DNA of 64,000 bases, from contig NC_061508.1 in the NCBI RefSeq assembly GCF_022539505.1, positions 264,684,736-264,748,735 on the forward strand. The letters run 5' to 3'. The position numbers were made by a program, and so were the translations under genes. The DNA is from Lolium rigidum (Eukaryota; Streptophyta; Magnoliopsida; Poales; Poaceae). Shown here piece after piece: positions 11,641 to 22,264 of the stretch (the stretch's first letter is position 1; every line of letters begins with the position of its first letter). The notes beneath the pieces are model-generated. The model saw nothing but the letters and a program-made list of their open reading frames with translations, made no database searches and was not told where the DNA came from.

Positions 11641-12110
11641 AACTCTTCTTCAATAAAGATATAGAGATGTCATAGAACTTTCCCTCGCATATCCATCAAT
11701 TGAGATGGAGAAATGCAACTCTTCTTCAATAAAGATATAGAGATGTCATAGAACTTTCCCTCGCATATCCATCAATTGAGATGGAGAAATGCAACTCTTC
11801 TTCAATAAAGATATAGAGATGTCATAAAACCTTCCATTGCATATCCATCAATTGAGATGGAGAAATGAAACTCTTCTTCAATAAAGATATAGAGATGTCA
11901 TAGAACTTTCCCTCGCATATCCATCAATTGAGATGGAGAAATGCAACTCTTCTTCAATAAAGTTATAGAGATGTCATAGAACCTTCCCTCGCATATCCAT
12001 CAATTGAGATGGAGAAATGCAACTCTTCTTCAATAAAGTTATAGAGATGTCATAGGATGTCTTTTGAAGTATCTTCTTCAATAAAGATATAGAGATGCCA
12101 TAGAACACCA
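11641..12110 (+). repeat. 76-bp tandem repeat array in F1
   Basis: The unit beginning aactcttcttcaataaag starts at 11641, 11717, 11793, 11869, 11945 and 12021, always 76 bp apart. Five units are full length; the sixth breaks off after about 35 bp, and a partial seventh begins near 12074. Units differ by a few substitutions (agatatag/agttatag; aactttccc/accttccc). The array is absent from F2, so it expanded after the two LTR lineages split. Confidence 0.95.
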
Positions 12111-12264
12111 ATAGTGTTCCCTTCACTTGAGAAGCCGGGACGCTATGTCGGCACTTGATGTTGATGCATGCTATATCCACAAGAGAAACTGTTCTTCCCC
12201 TCTTATCTCATTTAGATAGCTTATGTTAGCACCCCTTTGTGATGGTTTGCGAGTACAATTCCAA

Positions 12265-12360
12265 ATGTACTCACGGCTTTGTCCCTGGCTATTAACTTGG
12301 CCAGACTATGAGGAGGACTATGAAGACGATGGAGGATACCAGGACGACTATGCGACCTAG
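12265..12360 (+). CDS. F1: putative 31-aa acidic small ORF
   Basis: The frame from ATG 12265 to TAG 12360 contains CPWL, then WPDYEEDYEDDGGYQDDY, ending two residues later. F2 carries a matching frame (39419-39505, minus) with CPWLFKWPDYEDE and a YQDE motif, also ending in TAG. Shared start motif, acidic tail and stop position in two diverged LTRs suggest selection on a peptide or on the last exon of a spliced element gene. No known domain. It could equally be a conserved RNA or DNA signal that happens to be open. Confidence 0.4.
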   Translation: MYSRLCPWLLTWPDYEEDYEDDGGYQDDYAT

Positions 12361-12644
12361 GACGATCTCCAAGTCAGACGCCTGTAGGTCTAAGGCATGA
12401 CTTGGGCCCGACGACGTTGACGTGTATCCGCTGCTATGTGTGTGAACTCGCCCGTTGTGGCCTTTATGTATGACTGGGTCATGTGACCCCGCTATTGTAA
12501 GACTTATTTATTCGGTATTGTAATGGATGATGTAATTCTGGATATTCAGTTCGGTTATGTGCTCACGGTGCACTGATCATGGGATCGTGAGTTGAATGCA
12601 TAACAGGGTATTTCGGACAGTTAGTCCGGGGTCCCCACACTCTA

Positions 12645-13690
12645 GAAGCTACAAGGATGGAGATGCTAGGCACCGCCAGGAAAATCGCTAACACCGCAAT
12701 GGCACTGTTGGAGGAAAGATCAGAAGCAGATAAGGTGATGCAGAACTTCCTCCAAGAGAGCGCGAAGCTGTAGACTCCTTACAAAAAGCTAAGCAACTCC
12801 GAGCGCAGTGGGAATCCATGATGGGCGATGCCCAGAAGGAAGCAGATAGGACCCGGCGGGAGGTTGTCACCCCTCGCAAGATCAACTTTGCAACTCCCAC
12901 CAATCAGCAGCCGGTCACAACTCCAAAGGATAACATGAAGAAGGCTGCGGAACTGCTGGCCAAAAAAGATGAAGAAGTCGACATCAACCACCTCCGCACA
13001 CTCGTCGCTTCAGCAATGAAGCAGCAGAGCACGGCAGAAACTTCATGCAAGTTGGAATCCAACCCAGAATTATGCATGTCCACTGCGCAGAAGGATGCCT
13101 CCGGAGGCCAGCACCGTGACGACGAACCGCGCACCGGATCCACGGAGCGCAGAAGGGGAACCATAGAACATCCAAATCCGATCCCCGTACCCTCAAAGAC
13201 ACCTCCGTCAGACCCGAAGAAGGGAAAGGATCCGATGTACACTGGTAGAGACAAATACCGCAACCCGTCACCTCCGCACCATGGGATCCCGCGCCCTCCG
13301 CCACCACGCCATCGTAGTCCAGTCGGAAACACTAGGCCTCACGGGCCTGGTGGAATCAATATCCGCGATAACGTGGTACCTCAGAGGAACCAAAATACAG
13401 AGCGTACGCCGGAGCCTCGCCGGAGCCGGAACGAAGAACGCGAGCCAGAGCCTCGCAGAAGCCGGAACGACGGAGGAGACCGCCACCATGGTGAAGGTAG
13501 CCACTGGAGCCGGAGCCAGCAGCAAGCAAGACGCGGAGAATCCGAAGGCGGAAGAAAAAGGTTGCACCGGCCCCCTCGCAGATCTCCCTCCCCACACCCT
13601 AGTGGCAGAGGCGGAGGCCGGAGATCTCGCTCCCGCTCAAAGTCTCCTTGCAGTGGCCCGCGTGACGCACGGGAACGTCTCAACAAATAA
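12645..13690 (+). pseudogene. Element A: gag N-terminal, charged Arg/Pro-rich region
   Basis: The reading frame of the 7714 ORF re-enters here and stops at about 12773. A second frame (12818-13690, 290 aa) has a coiled-coil-like start rich in Lys/Glu/Gln (MMGDAQKEADRTRREV), then a Ser/Pro/Arg-rich tail with repeated TPEPRRSRNEE / EPEPRRSRND units and RSRSRSKSP. This low-complexity, basic segment precedes the capsid in many Tat gags and probably binds nucleic acid. A single indel near 12770 would account for the change of frame. Confidence 0.65.
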
Positions 13691-13726
13691 AAATCTGACT
13701 ACATTGGCCCAAAGTGTTTTGGCAAG

Positions 13727-14140
13727 ATGATTCGAGAGGAACCAAAGCCAAAGAGCTTGAACCTCAAGTTACCCGGAAACCTGAAGCATTACGATGGCAG
13801 TGAAAGGCCGGATACCTGGATCGAGGATTACTACAATGCAGTGACCTTCGTCAGAGGAACCCCCAACATAGCCTGTCGCATGCTCCAGTTGTACCTTGTG
13901 GGTCCAGCCCGCATCTGGCTCAGTGACCTCGAGAGTAACTCCATCTTTTGCTGGTTCGACCTGAAGAACGCCTTCGAGAAGCACTTCAGAGGCACCTACA
14001 AGAGACCTGCCACGACAAGCGACCTACAGGCATGTATCCAGAAAAAGGGTGAAATATTAAGGTACTTCCTCACCCCGTGGTTAGCAACTAGGAACGAGTG
14101 CGAGAACGTCGACAATCGCACAGCTATGCACGCCTCATAG
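13727..14140 (+). pseudogene. Element A: gag capsid domain
   Basis: 137 aa with the retrotransposon gag signature LNLKLPGNLKHYDGSERPDTW, then LYLVGPARIWL and WFDLKNAFEKHFRGTYKRP. The last is the conserved plant gypsy capsid core. It overlaps the next ORF (14098-15090) in another frame, so a frameshift near 14100-14140 interrupts gag before the tail. Function is virus-like particle assembly. Confidence 0.88.
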
Positions 14141-15402
14141 GTGTATTGCAGAGGGGAGGACTACTCGGGCATAAACTCACTTGCTTGGTTAATGAAAATA
14201 AGCTAACTTTGGATGACATGATCAACATCGCCAGCAATCACACCGCCACCGACGATGACGTAGGCGGAGACCTCGCAGCCACAACCATACCCCTGCATCA
14301 GCAGAAGAAGAACCGTGACAACGGTGACAACAGCAATAACAAGCGGAAGAACCCCTCCGACGACCAGAAGAGCGGCGGATCCGACATGGTCGCTATGACG
14401 TTCCAACACGGAGGTCAAGGAGGCGGAAGAGGCCGCGGACGTGGTGGCGGAGCCGGCCGGGGCCAGCTGCGCGCTGACGAAGTCACCGTTGCCGGAATAC
14501 GCGCTCCCCAAACGTACGAAGAGTATAGGGATATGCCATGCTTAGCCCACATAGATCCGGCTACTAGCAAATCCTCTCACACCAACCGCAACTGCAAGTG
14601 GGTCAATAATCTCAAGACTGACCCGGAAGCAGGATACAAGCGAGCCCGGAAGCACCGCCCGCGCGGCAAAGGTGGTAAGGGCAAGAACAAGGATAAGGAC
14701 GAAGAAAGTTCCGAGGAGATAGACGAGGACGATGCTTCGCCGGATCCCAAGGAGGGTTCCGCAGCTAACAAATCCAACCCCTCCGTCAAAAAGAGTGTCG
14801 GTGCATACCACACCTTCCTCGGAACCCCAACTGTCCGGGCCAAGAAATCGGCCCTCTGGATTCTGAACGCCACAGTTTCGACTGTGCCGCAGTACGTCAA
14901 GTGGTCGGAAAATCCCTGCACTTTCGACAAGGCGGATCACCCGAACATCATCCCCAAAGACTGCTACGCCCTGGTTGTTAGTCTCCGCATAGACGGGTAT
15001 GACTTCTCCAAGTGCCTTATGGATGGCGGAGCTAGCTTGAACATCATGTACCTGGAGACTCTGGAGAGGATGAACCTTACCAAGGAATAGCTTAAGCACA
15101 ACACCACTAAGTTTCATGGTGTGGTTCCGGGTAAAAAGGCGAACTCCCTCGGTAGCATCAAACTTCCCGTGGCCTTCGGCGATGTTAATAATTTCCGCGA
15201 AGAGATGATCACGTTTGAGGTTGTGCCTTTCGAAAGCTCCTACCATGTAATCTTTGGCAGGCCCACCTACCACAAGTTTCACGTAAGGGCATGCTACATC
15301 TACAATAAGCTCAAGATTCCGGGTCCTAACGGTATGATCACCATATCCGGAGACTACAAGAAAGCTCGAGACTACGAGGAGGGCAAAACCGCCTTTGCAT
15401 AA
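14098..15402 (+). pseudogene. Element A: gag C-terminus and aspartic protease
   Basis: The frame 14098-15090 continues gag, then a Gly/Arg-rich GGGRGRGRGGGAGRG run, a Lys/Glu-rich spacer and the protease: FSKCLMDGGASLNIMYLETL, with the DGG active site and hydrophobic Leu-Asn-Ile-Met strand typical of Tat proteases. A TAG at 15088-15090 (in a Gln-type position) interrupts it. The same frame continues at 15121-15402 with the protease C-terminal half, including YHVIFGRPTYHKF, the conserved flap/second-strand motif, before another stop. It cuts Gag-Pol. Confidence 0.88.
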
Positions 15403-16533
15403 TCTGTCATATCTGGAGAGGAGCTGCAAGGCTACAGAGCCACGGTGGATCCGAATGAGATGCATACCACCAAGAAGCAGATCTCCGAACAAAAAACCTC
15501 GTTGAAGGCCGCGATAGACACCAAGAAGGTCGACCTCAAGGTAGGCGACAGCTCCAAGCAGGTGTCAGTCGGAGCCGACATGGACCCCAAATAGGAAAGC
15601 GCGCTCGTCGAGTTCCTCCGAGCTAACATGGATATCTTCGCATGGCAACCTTCTGGCATGTCCGGAGTACCAAGGGAACTCGCCGAGCACTACCTCAACA
15701 TAAATCCGGGTGCAAAGCCGGTAAAGCAAGCTATGCGACACTTTGGAGATAAGAAGAGCCGCGCCATAGGGATGGAATTAGCAAAGTTACTAGAGGCAGG
15801 TTTTGTAGTAGAAGTTATACATACTGATTGGATCGCAAACCCCGTCCTTGTACCCAAAAAGAATTCTGAAATACTAAGAATGTGCATCGATTACTCCGTC
15901 TTGAATAAGCATTGTCCAAAGGATCCGTTCCCCTTGCCGCGCATTGACCAAGTCATTGATTCGACGGCAGGGGTGAAACTTCTGTGTTTTCTTGACGCAT
16001 ATTCCGTGGATCACCAGATCCAAATGAAGAAGTCTGACCAAAAGGCAACCTCGTTCGTCACACCCTTTGGCACTTACTGCTATGTCACCATGCCTTTTGG
16101 TTTGAAAAATGCAGGTGCCACTTACCAACGTATGATGCAGCGATGCCTAAAGGACCAAATTGGCCGGAGCGTGCACGCCTACGTCGACGACATCGCGGTC
16201 ATGACCCGGAAAAGATCTGACTTGGTTAGCAACCTCACGGAGACCTTCGAAAATCTCTGACGGTACAAGATGATGTTGAATCCGCTGAAGTGCGTCTTTC
16301 GCGTACTAGCCGAAAAACTCCTTGGCTTCATTGTCTCTCGTAGAGGCATTGAGGTTAACCCGGATAAAATCAAGGCTATCCTGAGCATCAAAATGCCAAC
16401 TTGTCTCAAATTAAGATGTGCAACGATTAACTAGTTGCGTAGCTGCAATTATTAGATTTGTTAGCCGTCTTGGCGAGAAGGCACTACCTCTATACAAGCT
16501 GCTGAAGAAATCAGAAAAATTTGTCTGGGACGA
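15403..16533 (+). pseudogene. Element A: reverse transcriptase, cut by insertion B
   Basis: A linker with the frame ending in TAG (about 15591) leads to 15628-16260 (210 aa): FAWQPSGMSGVPRELAEH, NPVLVPKKN, FLDAYS (catalytic Asp, residue 123), MPFGLKNAGATYQRM, and the active site YVDD at residues 185-188. After a stop at 16258-16260 the thumb follows (LNPLKCVF, LGFIVSRRGIEVNPDKI), but with frame changes, as far as EKFVWDD at 16533 where element B interrupts. Continuation is at 37781. Confidence 0.9.
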
Positions 16534-17566
16534 TGATGCGTGTAATTGACACGTCCGTTGGGAACCCCAAGAGGAAGGTGTGATGCGCACAGCGGCAAGT
16601 TTCCCTCAGTTAGAAACCAAGGTTTAACCGAACCAGTAGGAGTCAAGAAGCACGTTGAAGGTTGATGGCGGCGGGATGTAGTGCGGCGCAACACCAGAGA
16701 TTCTGGCGCCAACGTGGAACCTGCACAACACAACCAAAGTACTTTGCCCCAACGAAACGGTGAGGTTGTCAATCTCACCGGCTTGCTGTAACAAAGGATT
16801 AACCGTATTGTGTGGAAGATGATTGTTTGCAAGAAAACGAGTAAAACAAGTATTGCAACAGATTTGTATTTCGAGTATAAAAGAATGGACCGGGGTCCAC
16901 GAGTTCACTAGAGGTGTCTCTCCCATAAGATAAAAGCATGTTGGGTGAACAAATTACGGTCGGGCAATTGACAAATAGAGAGGGCATAACAATGCACATA
17001 CATGTCATGATAAATATAGTGAGATTTAATTGGGCATTACGACAAAGTACATAGACCGCCATCCAGCTGCATCTATGCCTAAAAGTCCACCTTCGGGTTA
17101 TCATCCGAACCCCTTCCGGTATTAAGTTGTAAAACAACGAGACAATTGCATTAAGTATGGTGCGTAATGTAATCAACAACTACATCCTTAGACATAGCAT
17201 CAATGTTTTATCCCTAGTGGCAACAGCAATCCACAACCTTAGAACTTTCCATCACTTCGTCCCGAGATATCAATGGAGGCATGAACCCACTATCGAGCAT
17301 AAATACTCCCTCTTGGAGTTAAGAGCAAAAACTTGGCCGAGCCTCCACTAATAACGGAGAGCATGCAAGATCATAAACAACACATAGGTAATAACTTGAT
17401 AATTAACATAACATGGTATTCTCTATCCATCGGATCCCGACAAACACAACATATAGTATTACAGATAGATGATCTTGATCATGTTAGGCAGCTCACAAGA
17501 TCCAACAATGAAGCACAATGAGGAGAAGACAACCATCTAGCTACTGCTATGGACCCATAGTCCAGG
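16534..17566 (-). repeat. Element B left (3') LTR, first piece
   Basis: Matches 36187 onward of the right LTR until gtccagg, where element C begins. ORFs in it (for example 16461-16832) are also open in the right LTR but have no known domain; they reflect LTR sequence, not genes. Confidence 0.93.
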
Positions 17567-17950
17567 TGACAAGGTATCAACTTGTCAATGCCTACGGGTT
17601 ATAGGCTAGGGTTTAGTTAGAAGTAGAGGGCAAGTAGATCTCGAAGGTTTCAGCCGAAAAGTACTCGACGATTATGAAAACTAGGGTTTGTGAACAATGA
17701 TTCGATGATCTCCTCGTCCCTCGACTCCCCCTTTATATAAGAGGTGGAGCCGAGGGTTTCGTTTTGTACAAGTTATAGAGTCCGGGACGGTTTCTAACTC
17801 ATCCCGCCAGATTACAAACAACACTTCTTATTACAATTCTACTTTCCTTAATATATCGTGGACTCCCGAGACTTCTTATTCTTCGGGTAGTGGGCCTTCA
17901 TTAAACCCCGGGTACTATCTTCGGCAAGCCCATTTGGGATGCCTATGTCA
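17567..17950 (-). repeat. Element C 3' LTR
   Basis: tgacaaggta...cctatgtca. Minus-strand TATA box ttatataaag at 17731-17740. The G-rich tract just outside (minus strand, ...ctcgggggctac before the LTR TG) is the polypurine tract for plus-strand priming. Confidence 0.95.
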
Positions 17951-18572
17951 GTAGCCCCCGAGATTTTACTTGAATCGTAGAGTCAGGGAAAATCTCCACT
18001 GTTTATTTTTACTTGACAATTTAAACTTTTCTATATTTCTTCATATAAATTTCTATATTGTACAGGGATACTGGTAGTTGGGGCTAGTTCATCTGACGGA
18101 TCAGGTACTAGTTAAGCTGCTCTAGTGGCAATCCGCAAAAACCTACTTCAAGATCACGTCCCTGGACATGATCTCGGGATACTGGTGCAAACTTCGACGG
18201 GTGCCGCTTAAGGTCTTACCATTACGTCGAGTCCCGGTCAAATTTATCGAGTACCTAACGCGTCCGTTAGGATTTTTCTTCGTATCTGTTGATACGGATA
18301 AAAGTAGCGAGCGCGAGTCTTAGGCGATGCCACGCCCAGCAGAACGGATCCGGGGTCTTACCTTCGCAAATTTGCGGCATTCGGAAATTGATCGCAACTT
18401 TGGCGTTCGAGAATATATTGTCGAGTGCTTTTCCGGCTGTTGGAATGGCACATTTTATCGAGTCAAATATGACTTATATTAATCTCCCGATGGGAGTATA
18501 TGTAGAGTTAATTATAACTCGAAATATACTCTCTTGCTTTTCTATCTTTCTTCCTTTTCCTTTTTTAATTTC

Positions 18573-18793
18573 ATCGGGCACGCGAACAGCGTTCCCGATG
18601 GGAGTAGCCCCGAGGCTACAGCCAAGAACTTGTGCTTGGTTGTAGGCTCAACATTTTAATCCACCTTGTCGCTATATTGTCATTATTTCCCGATATTCTC
18701 TTCTTTTTTTATCTCTCGGGTGCGCGAACAGCGCTCCCGATGGGAGTAGCCCCCGAGGCTACAGCCACGAACTTGTGCTTGGTTGTAGGCTCC
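18573..18793 (+). repeat. 142-bp period direct repeat with Gly/Cys-like GC-rich core
   Basis: The sequence from gcgaacagcg through gtagcc(c)ccgaggctacagcc to tgtgcttggttgtaggctc occurs at 18582-18650 and 18724-18791, 142 bp apart. A third, diverged part (gtagccccgagcatttgggc) begins at 18837. Each copy has a self-complementary stretch (agcc...ggct), so it may fold. Confidence 0.75.
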
Positions 18794-19191
18794 CGCAATT
18801 TCTATATTGCCATAGTCGAAATTTTACTTTTTCGAAGTAGCCCCGAGCATTTGGGCAAAAACTTGTATTTGACCAAAGGCTCCCGAAGTATTCAAATAAC
18901 TTCTCCTGTCGCCATTCTTCTTTTATTTTTCTTGTCGACATACTTTCCTTTGTCAAATTCACTTCATCTCTATTAATAGTCGGGATTTTTCTGCCTTGTG
19001 GGTCCATTGTTCCCACCACGTTGACACGTCGTGCAAGTGGGGGACACACGTCCTCCGCTTTTCCTGGCGCACGTACGGTAACGCCTGTGCTATTCCACCT
19101 CAGTAAAAATACCTTTTTACCCTTTTATCTACTAGATCTTTTTTCACCACACGATTTCTTCATCCAACGGTGCATTACTTCTCCCGAATCT

Positions 19192-19201
19192 TATATAAAC
19201 C
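19192..19201 (+). promoter_or_regulatory. Candidate TATA box for the antisense gene of C
   Basis: cttatataaa on the plus strand, about 127 bases before the likely start ATG (19328). It is separate from the LTR promoters and would drive transcription opposite to the element's own. Confidence 0.45.
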
Positions 19202-20259
19202 TTTCTTCAACCTCGGTTCACTCCTTCGCTTGCGCCGCACATCTGTTCCCCTCTGCAAAAACTTCCCTTGCGCCCAACTCTGTTTGATCTTCCGCACGCA
19301 CAAGCATTGCTTTTTCCAGTGCCGTTGATGCCACCGCGCACGCGACTCATTCGCCACAGTACTCCAGAATCCAAGATGGCCGCTGAAGATCTTGAGTGGG
19401 AGAGATCCAAGATCTCCAACCAAGACGTCAACATGCTGAAGAGGCTTGGCTTGATGAAGAAAGAAGACGCCATCCGCTTTCCCAGCGAAGAAAGCTACCC
19501 CAACCCTCCAATGGAGTACCGGGTTAGTTTCGTTGATCATCTCATCCGCGGCCTTTCTACCCCAATTCACGATTTCCTCCGCGGCCTTCTCTTTGTCTAT
19601 GGGATTCAGCTGCACCAGCTGACCCCAATTCCATCCTTCATATTTCTGTTTTCATCACACTGTGCGAATGCTTCCTTGGAATCCCTCCTAATTGGGTTCT
19701 TTGGAAACGCATTTTCTGCCTTCGCCGCAATGGCGCTCACAACGCCACCTATAACATAGGTGGTGTTGTTATCTGTGTCCGAACTGATGTTGATTACTTC
19801 GACGTCAAATTTCCTGATTCTGTCCAAGGATGGCGCAAAAGGTGGCTCTACATACACGAAGAAAGTGCCAACTCTGTAGAGCACAACATAGTCCCTTTTG
19901 ACGGAACTGCCAAAATTCAACGTCGCCGCTCCTGGGATGCTGAAGCTTCCGAAGAAGAGAAAAAGGTGACAGAAGCACTTATGTCTCGTATTCATCAACT
20001 TCAAAATACTCGAGGCAAAGAGCTGTCTGGTGTTCAAATCACTGCCTATTTTCTTAGGATTAGAGTGCAGCCTCTACAGGCTCGCAAAAATCCCCTTTGG
20101 ACATATGCCGGTGACAATGACGCCAATAGGCTCTCCAATGATCTTTCTGTGAAGGACTTGGAAAAGCTTATTCGAAGAATTTCATCGCTGAGCAAGAGGG
20201 ATCCTATTCCCTCCTCTTGCCGCGTGGAACCATTCAGCTCCACCAATCCTCTCCCCAAG

Positions 20260-20359
20260 GTATTTTGTCTTCTCGAATTTTTATCTTGTTCCGAACTTTT
20301 CCTGCATCTCATTGTATTGATATCTCTCTAATTTTCCTTTTGTCATTATTTTTCTGCAG
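20260..20359 (+). other. Intron in antisense gene of C
   Basis: Donor AAG|GTATTT, acceptor TTTCTGCAG|AA after a pyrimidine-rich run. 100 bp; the join keeps the frame. Four more similar introns follow in the gene. Confidence 0.75.
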
Positions 20360-22069
20360 AACCATCCTACTATGGCTTCTCTTCCTCCTCTTCCTGAGGG
20401 TGGAGATGTCGAGGAAAGGGCTGTTGTCGCCGATGACAACCTGGAAGCCCCCTCTTTTGTGAATGAACCCGCAGATTCTCGAAAATCTGCGGGATCTATT
20501 GAAAAGGATGCTGCCTCTGAAGGTACTGCATCAGCACAATCTCCTCCTCCTGCTGTTTCTCCCAAGAACAAAAGGAAAAGGGGTGATGTCGAGGATTCCG
20601 GGACCTCCCAACCCGAAGAAGTTGCTCCTTCACCGCGAAAGGCAGCGTATGACCCATATCTCGAGAGTCTCATCAGTTCGTGAGTTCCCTGTCTTTTTTT
20701 TTTATTTGTCTATTCGAAGAATTTTGTTTGCCTTGCTTTTTATGCTGCCACCTCTTTTTCCACAGTGATGATGATGAAGAAACACCAACTTTGGATGTGG
20801 CTTCTCGAACGAGTACGTCACATACTCTAGTTATTTCGGAAAAGCCAGTTGAAGGAGAAGAATCCTCGCCTCCTCAACAAAACGTCGGTACAACTACTCC
20901 TCCTTCGAGCCCCCTTGTCCCTTCGCCGAAAAGGGCAAGGACTGAAGCAATTCCGGAGCCGAGTCTCCAATTGAGTAGCTCTTCGAACCCTCTCTTGGAT
21001 GATGTAAGTTCTCCATACTCTTGTCGCTGTCTGTACTTCTTCTGTTTGCCTCTGAATGCCATTATATTTTTCTCATACCGAAATTTTCTTGCTTTGTCCC
21101 TTTCTTTTCTTAACAGCCTATGATCAAAGAGCTTATTTGCATCGGTGCTCAATTCATTGGGTATCGTGAATATGCTAACCAAACTGAAGGTGATGCCTTT
21201 CTGCTTTCTTTTTTTACTATTACTCTGTTACTTCTTTGTTGTCGATATTTTAACGAAGTTTTATCTTTCTTGGCAGAAAAATTGGCGGCTATCAACGAGC
21301 GTGCCAATGCACTTACTCAAAAATTAGAGCAAAGTGAAGAGGCTCGTAAGAAAGCTGAATTAGATGCTGTTCAAGCCAGAGCAGAGGCTGACAAGGCCAA
21401 GACTGAAGCTGCTGGTGTCGAAGATCTTAGGAGGAGGCTTCACGCTGCCGAGACTTCACTGAGCGAGCATATAACTGCACAATCTACTCGCGAGGAAGCG
21501 ATCCTTAAGCGTATAAGGACGCAAAGTCGCCGCTTTCTCAGTAAGTATCTGAACCATTTCATATCCTTTGTATTTTCGTTTCTGCACTCGTTTGCTGCTC
21601 AATAAGTTTCTTCCTTAACAGATAGAATGGCTCAAGAGTTTGAGCTTGAAGATCCCGACGATGATCCTCTTCTCGACGCCCTTTCTTTCCTCGAGTTTCA
21701 TGGGTCAGAGGCACGCGAAGGCATTGATCACGCTAAAGCAGGGCTGTCGCGGCTCTTTCCCTATTTCTTCCCAAAGAAAGAGGAACCCGCAACTTTCCTT
21801 AATCCGGCCAAGTGCTTTGATCCACCGGAAGATCTTGGGCTGAAGGTGCGTCATGAGAATATGAAGGTCGCCGTTGAAAACACTTGTTGCTTTGGTTGCC
21901 GATAGCCGGCAAACTATCGGCTGGGCGAAAGTTGGCGACACCGAGCGAGATAGAGCAATCGAGGTGGAAGTCGTTGATTAAGGCAGCGAAGCCCAATACG
22001 AAGAAAATCCTGGCCTATCTCGGGATCAGACCGTCTTCGACTCCTAGCTCATCAAGGCCGGAGGTCTAG

Positions 22070-22264
22070 TTGAATGCATCTTTGCTTTTTTCTTTTTAGC
22101 GTACCTCTTTCTTTTGGTATTGTCGCCGTAGTGTTCTTTGGCGATAACTGCTTCTGTAGGTCTCTAGAAGGTCCTTCTTTTGTAATAGGCATGTGTATAT
22201 TATGGGAATGAATGGAAATCTATCTTTACTCAGTGATTGATGTCGAAATATTTCTTTTTTCCAG
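22070..22264 (+). other. Element C: gap between two halves of the antisense gene
   Basis: T-rich, no ORF. It ends in cttttttccag, a good acceptor for the exon at 22265. It could be an intron if the stop at 22067-22069 is bypassed by splicing, or a 3' UTR if the second half is a separate gene. Confidence 0.45.

Larger units (their letters stand above)
8068..12639 (+). mobile_element. F1: solo giant LTR, LARD (Sukkula)-like
   Basis: A 4572-bp block that begins TGTAACACCCC and ends GGTCCCCACA, flanked by ctcta at 8063-8067 and 12640-12644. It has no internal domain, primer site or pol, so it is a single LTR left by LTR-LTR recombination. Its size matches the 4-5 kb LTRs of Triticeae LARD elements (Sukkula type); the family name is a suggestion. 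It contains a GC-rich segment with TATA box (8700-9660), an AT-rich middle, a 76-bp tandem array and a short acidic ORF near the 3' end. It is homologous in part to F2, reverse strand, at 39159-43642. ORFs in its GC-rich part are composition artefacts. Confidence 0.88.
17951..19267. other. Element C: spacer between 3' LTR and antisense gene
   Basis: About 1.3 kb. It holds the polypurine tract, a 142-bp imperfect direct repeat (18573-18793) and, before the antisense gene, a plausible plant promoter: tcttatataaac at 19190-19201 on the plus strand, 127 bases upstream of the ATG at 19328. No coding capacity was recognised. Confidence 0.6.

Noticed and set aside
16461..17179. Minus-strand ORFs of 100-126 aa, and the 266-aa ORF at 35958-36758
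   Set aside because: These repeat in every LTR copy of the B family; they read through LTR and leader sequence and lack any gag or pol motif.
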